The notes beneath the pieces were generated by a model, which saw only the letters and a list, made by a program, of their open reading frames with translations, was not told the origin of the DNA and made no database searches. A stretch of DNA of 64,000 nt, taken from NCBI GenBank assembly GCA_038503035.1, contig JAVSML010024702.1:496001-560000 (forward strand), given 5' to 3'. Position 1 is the stretch's first letter; every line of letters starts with the position of its first letter. This document shows, piece by piece, positions 54,361-64,000 of the stretch. The position numbers and the translations under genes are program-made. Source of the stretch: Crocodylus rhombifer. Its lineage: Eukaryota; Chordata; Crocodylia; Crocodylidae.

Positions 54361-55624
54361 CATAGTGTTCCTTAAAGTGCTGTGACACTGGCAGGCAGGG
54401 TATGCAATACTAGTTCATGTTTTCAGCAGTACTGCAGGGCCAGCCACCAGTTATATAAAGTTGCCTGGGGGTGCACACTGTTAGAGGTATAACTTGCAGT
54501 GTCTAATGATCCTAAGGCTATCTCCCACCAACTGCACTATCTTAGTTTTCTGCTTTCCTTACTGGCAAGCTCACCCAGCCACTACTGCACTACTACTCCC
54601 TTAGGAATGGGTATATATGTGTGCAAGCAAATATCGACTCCTCATAATTTTTTATGACTCCTCAACCAAGTCTTTCCATTGGCTCTTGCAACTTTACCTA
54701 TTTATATTCCTGTACTCACACTTCTGTATACTAATGCTGGGGGACCCAGGTACAGGATTTTGGAAGTCGGATTTTTGTGCATGGTCCCATTCAGGCAAGC
54801 CGTGTCAAAATCACACTCGGGTGACATCATATAATATGGCTTCCTGCTGAATGCCAGGCCTTTTGGTTGCCTTTGTTAGGGATTTTCAATAAGGCAGGCA
54901 CAGTATATGCAAATGAAATGCAGGCACTGAGTTCCTAAAGAGCTGCTATACACTCTTCAGTCTCACTGAGTTTCCTTCCTGTGACAAGTTTGAAATCCCT
55001 CTGCCCTACACCCTTCCCATGATTTCCTCTCCCCTCAGGCATAATGGTGCCCCATAGGGAAAGGTGATCAACAGTGAGATTTGTAAGCAAAATAATGCAA
55101 TGACACCAGTGCTCCCAGGCCATCTCGCCATCCCTGAACTCTGCGCAGGGCAGATACCCAACTGTCTTATTAGCTCTCTCAGAGCTCTGCTGCCGTCATG
55201 ACTCCCAGTTCTTTCAGTTTATGAACAGCCATCTTTCTCTTCATTTTTTTCTTAGTCATCATTTAATGTTCTTGGGAATCCAATTTCAGCACCATTTCTA
55301 TATAAAAGCATTTGCCTCATAGAAAAGCATCAGCTAGCATAATTTTTAAGAATATTAGAAACAAAAGGAATCCTAACAGCGGATTGCTCCCTTACTTATT
55401 GGCAATGGTAGAATCATCAAGGGCTATTCAGAAAAAGTTAAAAAAATGCTTCTCTTTTGTGTTGGAGAAAAAGTCAGATGATATAGTCTTTTCATAGGAT
55501 GAGGCTGATGATAAGACACTTCCTTTTCTAATAGTAACTTGAGAAGTTGTTAAACAGCAGCTAATAAAATTAGACAATCAGCAGGTTTACGTAATTTGCA
55601 CCAAGAGTTTTCAAAGAACTCTCT
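54361..55624. other. No gene recognised
   Basis: Unique-looking sequence. Frames at 54617-54850 and 55312-55497 lack recognisable domains. Confidence 0.5.
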
Positions 55625-55871
55625 GGGTGTGTTTACACGTTCATTAATGTGCCTTAGGTACTGCACATTTAGTTTAGTGCTTGCTTAATAAAGTATTAAC
55701 TAAATGCACAGTAACTAGAATTTCTGTGCAATAGCACCAACACAGTTTTTTTTGTGATACTTACTAGCCAGTAACACTGCACCATAGGCTATTAGCATGG
55801 CTTTTAACCACTACACTACTGTGCAGTTTTATTAGGCTAATGTGCAGTAAGCATCTTGTGTAGGTGCACCC
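55625..55871. mobile_element. MITE with GGGTG...TACAC ends
   Basis: The left end GGGTGTGTTTACACGTTCAT and the inverted right end GGGTGCACCTACACAAGATG form short imperfect terminal repeats. The AT-rich interior has repeated TGCACAGTAA / TTACTGCACA motifs. The end motif is shared with 58041-58524 and, more weakly, with 25561 and 39536. No exact target duplication was seen. Confidence 0.5.
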
Positions 55872-55959
55872 TGTGGCCAGCCCCGGCCAGAGTGCACCCT
55901 ATAAGTAGTTATCTGGAACATTAATGACAATTTTAAATTAGTTATACCCTCCATCAATC

Positions 55960-57545
55960 CTGACCTCGTGAAGGAACACCTTGAGAAGCTGGATACCTTC
56001 AAGTCAGCCGGCCCTGACAATCTGCACCCCAGGGTACTCAAGGAGCTGGCGAGCGTCATAGCCCAGCCCCGGGCGCGGATCTTTGAAAACTCCTGGCGCT
56101 CTGGTGTAGTGCCCGAAGACTGGAAAAAGGCCAATGTGGTGTCAATCTTCAAGAAAGGGAGGAGAGTGGATCTGGCTAACTACAGGCCCATTAGCCTGAC
56201 TTCTATCCTGGGGAAGATCTTAGAAAAGTTTATTAAGGAGGCCATCCTTGATGGACTGGCCCAGGCTAACATTCTAAGGGATAGCCAGCATGGGTTTGTT
56301 GCAGGTAGGTCTTGTTTGACCAATCTCATTTCCTTCTATGACCAGGTGACCTATCACCTGGACAAGGGAGAAGAGATGGATGTCATATGTCTTGACTTCC
56401 AAAAAGCTTTTTATCTGGTATCCCATGATCACCTCTTGGCAAAACTGGCCAGTTGTGGCCTTGGCTCCACCATGATCTGCTGGCTGGGAAACTGGCTCCG
56501 TTGTCGGACCCAGAGGGTTGTAATTGAGGGCAGTCACTCATCGTGGTGCCCTGTGACCAGTGGGGTCCCTCAAGGCTCTGTCCTGGGACCCATACTGTTC
56601 AACATCTTCATTAATGATGTGGACATTGGAGTCAGGAGTGGACTGGCCAAGTTCGCCGATGACACCAAACTTTGGGGCAAAGCATCCACGCCAGAAGATA
56701 AGCGGGTGATCCAAGCTGACCTGGACAAGCTCAACAAATGGACAGACGAGGACCTCATGGTGTTTAACACCGAAAAATGCAAGGTTCTCCACCTTGGGAG
56801 GAAAAACCTGCAGCACCCTTATAGGCTCGGCAGTGCTACGTTGGATAGCACTACAGAAGAAAGAGACTTGGGGGTCATCATTGACCACAAGATGAACATG
56901 AGTCTGCAATGCAATGCTGCGGATAGTAAAGCGACCAAAATGCTGGCTTGCATCCATAGAAGCTTCTCGAGCAAATCCTGGGACATCATTCTCCCCTTGT
57001 ACTCGGCCTTGGTGAGGCCGCAGCTGGAGTACTGCGTCCAGTTTTGGGCTCCACAATTCAAAAAGGATGTGGAGAAGCTTGAGAGAGTCCAGAGGAGAGC
57101 CACGCGCATGATCAGAGGTCAGGAAAACAGATCTTACAATGACAGGCTGAGAGCCATGGGACTCTTTAGCCTGGAAAAGCGTAGGTTCAGGGGTGATCTG
57201 ATGGCCACCTATAAGTTTATCAAGGGTGACCACCAGGATCTGGGGGAACGTTTGTTCACCAGAGCGCCCCAAGGGATGACGAGGTCGAACGGTCACAAAC
57301 TCCTGCAAGACCGTTTCAGGCTGGACATAAGGAAGAATTTCTTTACTGTCCGAGCCCCCAAGGTCTGGAACAGTCTGCCAGTGAAGGTGGTTCAAGCACC
57401 TACATTGAACACCTTCAAGAGTAGATTGGATGCTTATCTTGCTGGGATCCTATGACCCCAGCTGACTTCCTGCCCTTTGGGCAGGGGGCTGGACTCGATG
57501 ATCTCCCGAGGTCCCTTCCAGCCCTGATGTCTATGAAATCTATAG
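55960..57545 (+). mobile_element. CR1 LINE, second subfamily, open RT frame
   Basis: A 5'-truncated CR1 with a complete RT and 3' UTR, ending GATGTCTATGAAATCTATAG (57526-57545). The tail octamers and amino-acid sequence resemble the minus-strand fragment at 16562-17092 and differ from the copies at 2274, 18635 and 22697. It lies 3' to a MITE and is followed directly by an older CR1 fragment at 57546, into which it may have inserted. Confidence 0.92.
55968..57455 (+). CDS. CR1 ORF2 fragment: reverse transcriptase (495 codons)
   Basis: Uninterrupted 495-codon frame. Motifs in order: FKSAGPDNLHPRVLKEL (residues 11-27), VVPEDWKKANVVSIFKKG (47-64), YRPISLTSILGK (72-83), motif A LDFQKAFYLVSH (142-153), GVPQGSVLGP (199-208) and FADD (229-232), then LERVQRRATRMIRGQENRSY and a C-terminus ending LAGIL. 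In motif A the usual AFD is AFY. The first Asp of LDF, the catalytic one in LINE RTs, is kept. The endonuclease is missing, so the first methionine is internal and not a native start. The intact frame suggests a relatively recent insertion, but no promoter is present. Confidence 0.85.
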   Translation: MKEHLEKLDTFKSAGPDNLHPRVLKELASVIAQPRARIFENSWRSGVVPEDWKKANVVSIFKKGRRVDLANYRPISLTSILGKILEKFIKEAILDGLAQANILRDSQHGFVAGRSCLTNLISFYDQVTYHLDKGEEMDVICLDFQKAFYLVSHDHLLAKLASCGLGSTMICWLGNWLRCRTQRVVIEGSHSSWCPVTSGVPQGSVLGPILFNIFINDVDIGVRSGLAKFADDTKLWGKASTPEDKRVIQADLDKLNKWTDEDLMVFNTEKCKVLHLGRKNLQHPYRLGSATLDSTTEERDLGVIIDHKMNMSLQCNAADSKATKMLACIHRSFSSKSWDIILPLYSALVRPQLEYCVQFWAPQFKKDVEKLERVQRRATRMIRGQENRSYNDRLRAMGLFSLEKRRFRGDLMATYKFIKGDHQDLGERLFTRAPQGMTRSNGHKLLQDRFRLDIRKNFFTVRAPKVWNSLPVKVVQAPTLNTFKSRLDAYLAGIL

Positions 57546-58040
57546 AACATTGAGGAAGTTCCAGAAATCAAAGGTATGCCAATCTACAGTATACTTCGGC
57601 ATTACTAAGGCTTTTGATAAAGTCACACATGACACTGTCATAAGTAAGCTAGAAAAATATGGCTAGGTAAAATTACTGCAAAGTGGATATGTAGTTGGCT
57701 CAATACCACAGACAAAGGGTAATTAAAAATTATCAATGGCAGAATGGTAGAAGGTTTCAAGTGGGGCTCCATAGGGAGCTGTTCTGAGCTTGGTGCTGTT
57801 TAATATGTTTATTAATTATTTGGATACCACAATGGAGAGGTTCCTGATCAAGTTTGCAGATGGCACAAAAATGGGAAGGACTACAAACACTTTGAAGGTT
57901 AGGGTTAGAATTCAGAAGGATCTTGATAGACTGGAGAGCTAGACTAAAGAAAAGAGGGAAAAAATGATTGCAGACAAATGTAAATTGCTACACATAGGAA
58001 AAAATAACCAAATAAAGGAATGATCTTGGTTTGCACAGTA
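57546..58040 (+). mobile_element. Old CR1 LINE RT fragment
   Basis: Decayed RT sequence: FGITKAFDKVTHDTVISKLE (about 57597-57656), then in shifting frames VLSLVLFNMFINYLDTTMER and FLIKFADGTKMGR (about 57780-57880), where FADD has become FADG. LLHIGKNNQIKE (about 57987-58022) is the last recognisable block. Many frameshifts. It continues after the MITE at 58041-58524, although about 60 codons between the two parts are missing. Confidence 0.75.
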
Positions 58041-58524
58041 GGCATGTGTGTCTACACGTGCACATACTTACTGTGCAGTTAACCTCACTAATTGCAAGTA
58101 AATTTACTACCTGCAAATGCTAGTTGTAAATTGACTTGTGAGTAATTACTGCACACGAATGAATGTATAGACACCTGACCTGGAGAAAATCTGCTCCCTG
58201 TCAGCCAGCCACCAGGGAGCGGGAGATTACTCCCTCCCCCTGAGAGCTGTCAGGACAGTTTCTGCCACTGCCCCCCTGCTCCAAGACCATGTTGGGGAGT
58301 GCGGCACCAGCTCTGTGGTAAAGGGGCCAGCACTGAAAGACTCTTATCTCCCATCCTGAGCCCCATGACTGCAGGACTCGATCTGGAAGATAAGGGCCGC
58401 AGGAAGTGGGAGGAACATCTCCAACATCCCTGCATGTGTAGATGTCTGCCTGGGAGAATTTACTTGTAAGTAGTTTACTTGAAAGTTGACTGATCTTGGA
58501 TCAAATGCATGTGTAGATGCACCC
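58041..58524. mobile_element. MITE inside old CR1, TCTACAC-type ends
   Basis: The left GGCATGTGTGTCTACACGTG and the inverted right GGGTGCATCTACACATGCAT share the TCTACAC-TGCA core. CR1 coding sequence lies on both sides. The interior has TTACTGCACA and AGTAAATTTACT motifs like the element at 55625-55871. No clean duplication was found, perhaps because of the accompanying deletion in CR1. Confidence 0.55.
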
Positions 58525-58765
58525 AGGAGGTGATACTGGTTAGGCCTCATCTAAAGTATTGCGTACGCTTCTGGGCTCCACTTTTAAGAAATTTATGAGG
58601 AAGTGGAGAGGTCCAGAGGTGGGTAACAAAAATGCTAGCGGGATTGGAAGGCAAGCTGTACAAGGAAAGGCTGAGAGAGTTAGGTATATTTAGCCTGGAT
58701 AAATTAAGATGGGGCATGATAGCAGTTTTCAAGTATTTGACAAGCTGCCATAAATAAAAGGGAGA
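58525..58765 (+). mobile_element. Old CR1 LINE C-terminal fragment
   Basis: Continuation of the fragment ending at 58040. It reads VRPHLKYCVRFWAPLL with frame changes (about 58532-58590), then a KEVERSRGG-like block, LYKERLRELGIFSLDKLRWG and MIAVFKYLTSCHK (to about 58755). Similarity ends where GC-rich sequence begins. Confidence 0.7.
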
Positions 58766-59999
58766 TGCCAGCTGCTGCCTGCCCCACATCCCTAGCCTCA
58801 CAGGTCCCCTGGCAGCTGCCTGGGACTGGGAGGGGGTCCTCCACCACCTCCCACCGCCAGGAACCCATGGCCTGGATCCTGACTCAGCCTCCACCCCGGG
58901 TCCACTGCCACCCACCTGGGCCCATGCCTGCCACTGACTCTAGCTCCACACAGGTGTGGAGCCAGAGCTGCCTGGAGTGGCACCAGGACTGGATGTTGGC
59001 CCTGCTGGGCCTGGATTCTGCCAGCCAGAGAGGGAGCCACCTGCCCCAGAAGAGCACTGGGTGCCATCACCCCTGGGCAAGCCCCCCACCTGCCCCAGTC
59101 ACTGTGGTGTGCAGACCCATGAGGGAACAGCCACAGGCAGGGATGCTGCCTGCCTGTCCCCAGGCTCTGCCCCCTTGCCACCCCCACCCATGGCTCCCCA
59201 CTCCAAGACTCCAGAAACACACCTTGTATATAGCTTCCACAAGGAAGAGGGTTTTTTATAGTTTGTGGGTGGGGTGAGTAGTGGAGGGGCTCTGTGCATT
59301 GTGGAGGGAGGGAGAGTCTGTTGTATGTGAGGGAAATAAAGACTTGTTCTTCTGACATGTATCTGCAGTGAGCCTGGTGCAGGGAGGGTGCAGGCGGGGA
59401 GGTGGGGTGGGAAGGTCCAGGCAGGCTAGAGAGAGGGAGTGCAGGAGGAGGTGGTCAGTCAGGGCATCCGACACCTGGTGCCCTGGCCCCTGCTGGGGGC
59501 CTTCCTGGGGACTGGGTAGGGGTTCTACTGGGGCCAGCAAAACCAGCATCATGGCTAGCAGGACCATAGGGTGCTGGTCATTACTGCCAGGGGCAGGGGC
59601 TTGAGCATCCATGGTGTGGGGAAACAGAATGGACAAGGAGGGAGCTGCTGCATGCTGCCTCTGCACTGGGCACGCCGCTCCTGGGCAGGGAAGGGGCTTT
59701 CCAAAGAGCAGAGAGCAGGACTGGCTTCTAAAGATGGCTGCCAGGTGCTGGGAGCTGCAGCTGGAGCTGGAGCTCCCGCCAGTGTCCACAGGGGTGCATT
59801 GCAGGTATGCAGGGACCTGGTAGCAAATTTTCTCTCTAATCTCAGCATGTGTAGACACCTACCCAAAAACCCTTACTGGGTAGTAATTTACTGCACAGCA
59901 AATCTAGGCTGGAGTACATGCATGTGTAGACATGGCCCCGAGAAGATAAGTGCTGGCTACAAGTAAAAGAGACTTGTCCACTGTCCAGTAACACCCTTT
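58766..59999. other. GC-rich stretch, no credible gene
   Basis: Dense proline/cysteine-rich frames occur on both strands (for example 58798-59358 minus and 59256-59858 minus), all overlapping one another and without domains, so I read them as compositional. The right side (59845-59935) has GCATGTGTAGACACCTACCC and GCATGTGTAGACATGGCCCC, motifs of the TCTACAC-type elements. The whole stretch may therefore be another such element with a GC-rich core, but a left end was not found. Confidence 0.4.
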
Positions 60000-60110
60000 C
60001 TTGTGTAACCTTGAGGAAGACACAGCACTTACCTGTTCTTCAGTTTCTTCATCTATAAAATGGGGAAAATGGCATAATTCCTTACCCATGTGAAGTGCTT
60101 TGAGTCCCCT
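60000..60110 (+). repeat. MIR-type SINE fragment
   Basis: The order TTGTGTAACCTTGAGGAAGA, CTTCAGTTTCTTCATCTATA, AAATGGGGAAAATGGCATAA and ATGTGAAGTGCTTTGAG follows the MIR core and 3' region (tgtgaccttgggcaa, cctcagtttcctcatctg, taaaatgggga, taaagcgctt). An ancient tRNA-derived SINE shared across amniotes, here without its head. A weaker similar block lies at about 60245-60290. Confidence 0.75.
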
Positions 60111-62675
60111 GGATGGTCAGGACTATTGTAATGCACAAATACTATGCTTCCACATAGTTCTGGGGGGCCCCGAGGCTGTCCTGTTGTATAGCATTCTTTC
60201 CCCATCTGTAGCCAACTCAGGATCACGTTCAATATCTAAAAATCAAGGTCTGCCACTGACCAGGTTCAGGTCTGCCTCTGTAAAATGGGGTGTTTTGTTG
60301 TCAGCAAAGGAGTCTGCAGAATCTCTCTTCAGGCAGCTCCCATGGGCACTAACCCTATTTCATATGATTTTTCATCTTTTAGAACAAGGTAGGCAGGGTT
60401 TCTGGGGGAAAGCAGACAGATATTCTTATAAGCCATCCAAGCCCTCCCCTTAGCCCTCTGTTCTTTACATGCTGGGGGAAGCCAGCAACTGGGGGAGGAC
60501 AGTAGCGAAAGAGAGAGCTCTGTAATATATTCTCATTCCTCAGGTAGAGCTGCTGCCAAGGGATTTATCCAGTCATGACCTGATTTTGTGTTAACTCTCA
60601 CCTGACTGTGTAGACAGACTCCAGCTAGCCCGCTACTCTTTATTTTCACTCACTGCCTTATGGTTATTTATGGGAGTGCCTGCTCAGCCATCATTAGCAG
60701 ATCCAGCACCAGGGAAGGAGTGGCTAGGGGTGGGGATTTTGTCAACAATATGACTGTTTTCTGTGTGATCACTAGCTGGTTGTCAATTTGGAATAGCACA
60801 GTTTAACACTTTCACTGCAAGAGCCTGATACTGGCTTTTGTTGCATTTTGCGATAGTCACTGCTGTTTTCTACCCTTGGCATGGGGGTCTGACATAGTTC
60901 TCTTGTTTCCTTAGGCTTTTCAAAATGATCCGAGTGTCCTCTTGCTCTCCCACTGCTGATCTGAGTTACTTAAGGCATGGTTCCAAAATTCAACACTGTC
61001 TCTTTAAAAGTTGGGAGATTAACATATAAACGTAGACCCTAAAACCATAACAACTATTCCTTTAGAGTGACAGATCCACCAAAATTAAGCTCTCAACAGC
61101 CACATTAAATACAGTTGCCCTTTAAAACAGATCATATCTTGATTCAAATAAGAGACACTTGCACTATAAAATGTAGACCACTTGCCTGCTTCCCAGGCAG
61201 AGAGGGTGACCATTCAGTGGTGGAGAAAAACAGCAATTAAATGAGTGTGAAGGAGCAGGAGTTATTTCCACACACAAATTTTCAGTAGCATTATTATCCT
61301 TTTTTAAATATTAAAGATGTTAATAGGTTACCAGAGTTGAAAGGAAGATAATGGGAGATTTTATAGAGATAAGAGTATAATTTTATTCAGGAGGGGGTGG
61401 CCTGGGAGAGAAAACTGAAAGGATTTATAATAAATTTAGCCTCCCTTATACATTTTCCCTCAGGTTAGGACCTTATAGTGTTAATAATTAACAAGAATCT
61501 TATGAGGGCTAAAATAGATGCATTGCACATGAATATCACCATTTCAGTATTCAGCGTGTGGACAAACCTTGCCTGCCACTCGCCTCGGTTACTGTGGCAA
61601 CAGTACATCTGCTTTCCACAATATCATTCATTAATCATTTACACCCAGGAAAAAAATGTGGAGGAATCATACCACAAGCTATTTTTACTCACCTACTACC
61701 AGGAAACAGAATCAAGTCTGAATGCTGCCTTTCTCTTGTTATTCCCAATCAGCACTATCTTCAGTGCAAGCCAGGAGCCTGTTGCCATAGTGTCACTTGA
61801 TGCCTTAAATGTTATTAAAGGGTTTTACAGGTCTTTTCACTTATTTACTTAAGCAAAGCTTGAACTGTGACTCCAGAATAAATCTGGGAGTAGGGGGTTG
61901 AGGGAGTGGATGCGGTTTTTGTGGAAGTGACCTCCTGTACCAAATCCTGAAACCCCAGGAACTAGCACAGGGAGCTGGGAAGGGAAGCTCCTACTTTTAT
62001 ATAAAGGATGCTGGAGATTGGGGGCCACAAGACAATGGACTAAGGAGAGCGGGGCAGACACATTAAATTTAAAGTACATACACTTAGGAGCTGGGTAACT
62101 GGCAGTAAACAGTGACACTGGTGAAATCACCCACGAACAAGTAACCGGCAGACAACAGTAACAGCATGATATATACATTTCAGAACCTTTAACCCTCCCA
62201 CAACTTTGGAGGGCTCCAAACCAGCCTCTGGTCCCATCAAATGCTTAATTGCTATCTGTCCGGGCTCCATGTCTGAGCCCCACTGGTACAGCTTGCAGTC
62301 CTAGCTCTGCTGCTCCATCAGGCTCTCTGGCCACGTGTCTCCCTCTCTGCCACTGCAACCCATGCTCCCACGCTGCTCATTCCACTTCCTCCTGCCCCTG
62401 CCAGCTTCTAGGAGTTATAGTGCCCATTGCAGTTCATTCCTCCAGTTTTGGAGGCTTCTGGGAGCTGCAATTCACACCACAGTTCCTTATTCCAGGCTCC
62501 TGGAGGCTTCTGGGCACTGTAGTTCACCTTACAAAATTACCATACATGACATTCAACATCACGGTACAGTACTGTACTATCTCCCCGATTCTAGTGTACT
62601 TCCATGTTAATTCCCAAAGAACTAAAACAAGGGAGTTGATTCCTTTCTGAGTGGAAGTGGCAAGCAGCATTTAGG
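60111..62675. other. No gene recognised
   Basis: About 2.5 kb. AT-rich in 61000-61900, with no domain-bearing frame. In 62380-62530 the block TCTGGGAGCTGCAATTC / TCTGGGCACTGTAGTTC is locally repeated three times at spacings of about 50-60 bp. Confidence 0.45.
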
Positions 62676-62756
62676 TTTCCACAGACGTTAGGGATGGAAG
62701 GGGCCTCGAAGAGTATCAAGTCCAGCCCCCTGCCCCAGGAGCAGGAATTTTAGACT
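62676..62756 (-). mobile_element. CR1 LINE 3' terminal fragment
   Basis: The inverted CR1 tail: TTAGGGATGGAAGGGGCCTC, AGTATCAAGTCCAGCCCCCT and GCCCCAGGAGCAGGAATTTT. Only the last 80 bp or so of the element. Confidence 0.7.
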
Positions 62757-63634
62757 CAGGGGAACTAGAAAATAAGCCCCAAGTATGGCCTGGGTATTTG
62801 AAGCTATCCTAAAAAAATGGTATTAAAGCAGGAACCTGTTATGGGTTCCCCAGGATGTGCATGTCGCCAAACCAAATAGCTGTGTGTCCTTGCACTTCCT
62901 CACATACCTTATTCCTCCTCTTTGTTTTTCTTGCCATCTGCCATCTTGTATCTCGTAGGAAGCCCCTGGGGGCATGGAGTTTTCTCTTCTTATCTGCTCT
63001 CAAACATATCTCACCATCTACTACACAAACAACTAATAATGCAAAGGGACTCTACCCGCAAGTTTTAGTTCTGGTACTGGAGCCTCCCGAAGTACTGGGT
63101 TTCAGGTCTAAGCCCATCCCCACTGACAGTGTATAAGCTGCCTTCTGCATGCACTGTTTGCTCAGCCAGACTCTATCCTGATCTCCAGAAGGGACACCAG
63201 AGCTCCATTCCTTCCTGCCGCCTGCAAGACTTTGGGACTTAAGGACTTATAGCTAAAGAAAGAAGGTGAACATCTGTGAAAAAAGCCTCACGTGAGTCTG
63301 TTCAAGCTGTCACTCATGCCTTTTGATAAGGGCAGGGCATAGCACCTCTTAAGAGAAAGAAGGCTATATTCACTCTCCATTCCTTATCAGTCATTCACCT
63401 CGAGGCATTTTGTCTGTGTCCTGCCCTGAAAACTTCATCTCCCCAGATAGAAGCTCTTATTTAAATATTAAAAATACTCTCATCTTTAAAGTAATTATTG
63501 ATAAAATATTTCTTAAGGCACTCGAACTAAGACTGCATGTATTTTATATGCAGCTGTAATATTTGACCCTTCTGCATGCCTCACATCTAAGACTTTGACA
63601 GTGCTTTCATCATTTAAAGAATCATTAAGGCATC
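62757..63634. other. No gene recognised
   Basis: Unique-looking sequence with short frames lacking domains. Confidence 0.5.
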
Positions 63635-63745
63635 ATTTAATACACTATCACAGCAGCCCTGGAGCTAGAAGAATATTACCCCATTTTACAGATGGAGAAT
63701 GTGAGGCAAAGACAGGAGAAGTAACAGGCCCAACCTTAGATTCAA
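63635..63745 (-). repeat. MIR-type SINE fragment, inverted
   Basis: ATTACCCCATTTTACAGATG, GAGAATGTGAGGCAAAGACA and GAGAAGTAACAGGCCCAACC follow the reverse complement of the MIR core (ccccattttacagatgaggaa, gaggcacagagagg, aagtaacttgcccaa). Confidence 0.75.
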
Positions 63746-63789
63746 AGATTTTTAAACCCAGAAGGAATCACTGGTTCATCTCTAGGAAA

Positions 63790-64000
63790 CATGGCTAACA
63801 AGAAAAGATTGGAAGAACTGGGGTTGTTTAATCTGGAGAAGACTGAGGGGAGATATGATATAATCTTCAAGTCCATGAAGGGTAGTAATAAAGGAAATGC
63901 TTATACACAAGTGAAATTTAGCTTGGATATATTAGGAAGACCTTTCTCACTGTGAGGGTGGTTAGGAGTGGAACAAATTAACTGGAGAGGTTGTGTAATC
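63790..64000 (+). mobile_element. CR1 LINE C-terminal fragment, cut by window end
   Basis: Reads RLEELGLFNLEKTEGRYDI, then a KSMKGSNKGNAY block and VKFSLDILGRPFSL (63808-63955). This matches the CR1 ORF2 C-terminus ([16 protein letters not shown] ... FRLDIRK-YFTVR). It continues beyond base 64000. Confidence 0.75.

Noticed and set aside
56538..57395. 285-codon minus-strand frame
   Set aside because: It is the exact antisense shadow of the CR1 RT frame at 55968-57455.
58765..59866. Frames of 170-200 codons on both strands
   Set aside because: Mutually overlapping, proline/serine-rich, with no domain, signal peptide or conserved motif; likely GC-driven chance frames.
60245..60290. Second MIR fragment
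   Set aside because: Only CTCTGTAAAATGGGG is convincing; too short for a separate annotation.
1..64000. CRISPR arrays, bacterial operons, riboswitches
   Set aside because: The window is vertebrate nuclear DNA with LINEs and SINEs; no regularly spaced short repeats or ribosome-binding sites are seen.

Overview
The window is nuclear DNA of a reptile-grade amniote, most probably a crocodilian. The main reason is the density and age range of CR1-type LINEs: at least eleven insertions or fragments on both strands, including a subfamily ending in tandem CTATGAAA-like 8-mers. Old MIR-type SINE fragments, a solo LTR, several hAT-like and pogo/Tigger-like non-autonomous DNA transposons, and GT and CA microsatellites agree with this. 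The species call is inference; a turtle cannot be excluded. I found no host protein-coding exon, no intact RNA gene and no CRISPR array. The long open frames all belong to transposable elements, so this looks like intergenic or intronic sequence.

Layout. 0-10 kb: a short element with 8-bp target-site duplications (TSDs), a Tigger-like element, a young CR1 with a 584-codon reverse transcriptase (RT) frame, and an older CR1 that keeps endonuclease and RT relics and is split by a 657-bp insertion. 10-25 kb: a tRNA-Gly-like sequence, a 186-bp hAT MITE, a hAT-like transposase relic, a GC-rich inverted repeat, a CR1 3' end, two CR1s of one subfamily in opposite orientation, and a 180-bp foldback element. 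25-35 kb: another foldback element, a solo LTR with 5-bp TSDs that contains the only assembly gap, a hAT-like element, a Tigger-like element with a long internal hairpin, and the second copy of the element found at the window start.

35-48 kb: three more copies of the family whose ends read TAGGGCTGTGCGAA. One sits cleanly inside a minus-strand CR1, and one is bounded by identical 8-bp TSDs. There is also a Ty3/Gypsy-like CCHC zinc-knuckle relic. 48-64 kb: a 40-bp palindrome, a degraded non-CR1 LINE followed directly by an 18-bp stem-loop, a second CR1 with a 495-codon open RT frame, an older CR1 fragment interrupted by another short element, and MIR and CR1 fragments to the end.

The genes do not work together as a pathway. 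The biology is a layered transposon landscape. Non-autonomous DNA elements carry GC-rich tandem and inverted cores, CR1 supplies the RT coding sequence, and nested insertions give relative ages. The most unusual signals are the foldback cores inside elements with DNA-transposon ends, and the non-CR1 LINE with its 3' hairpin.
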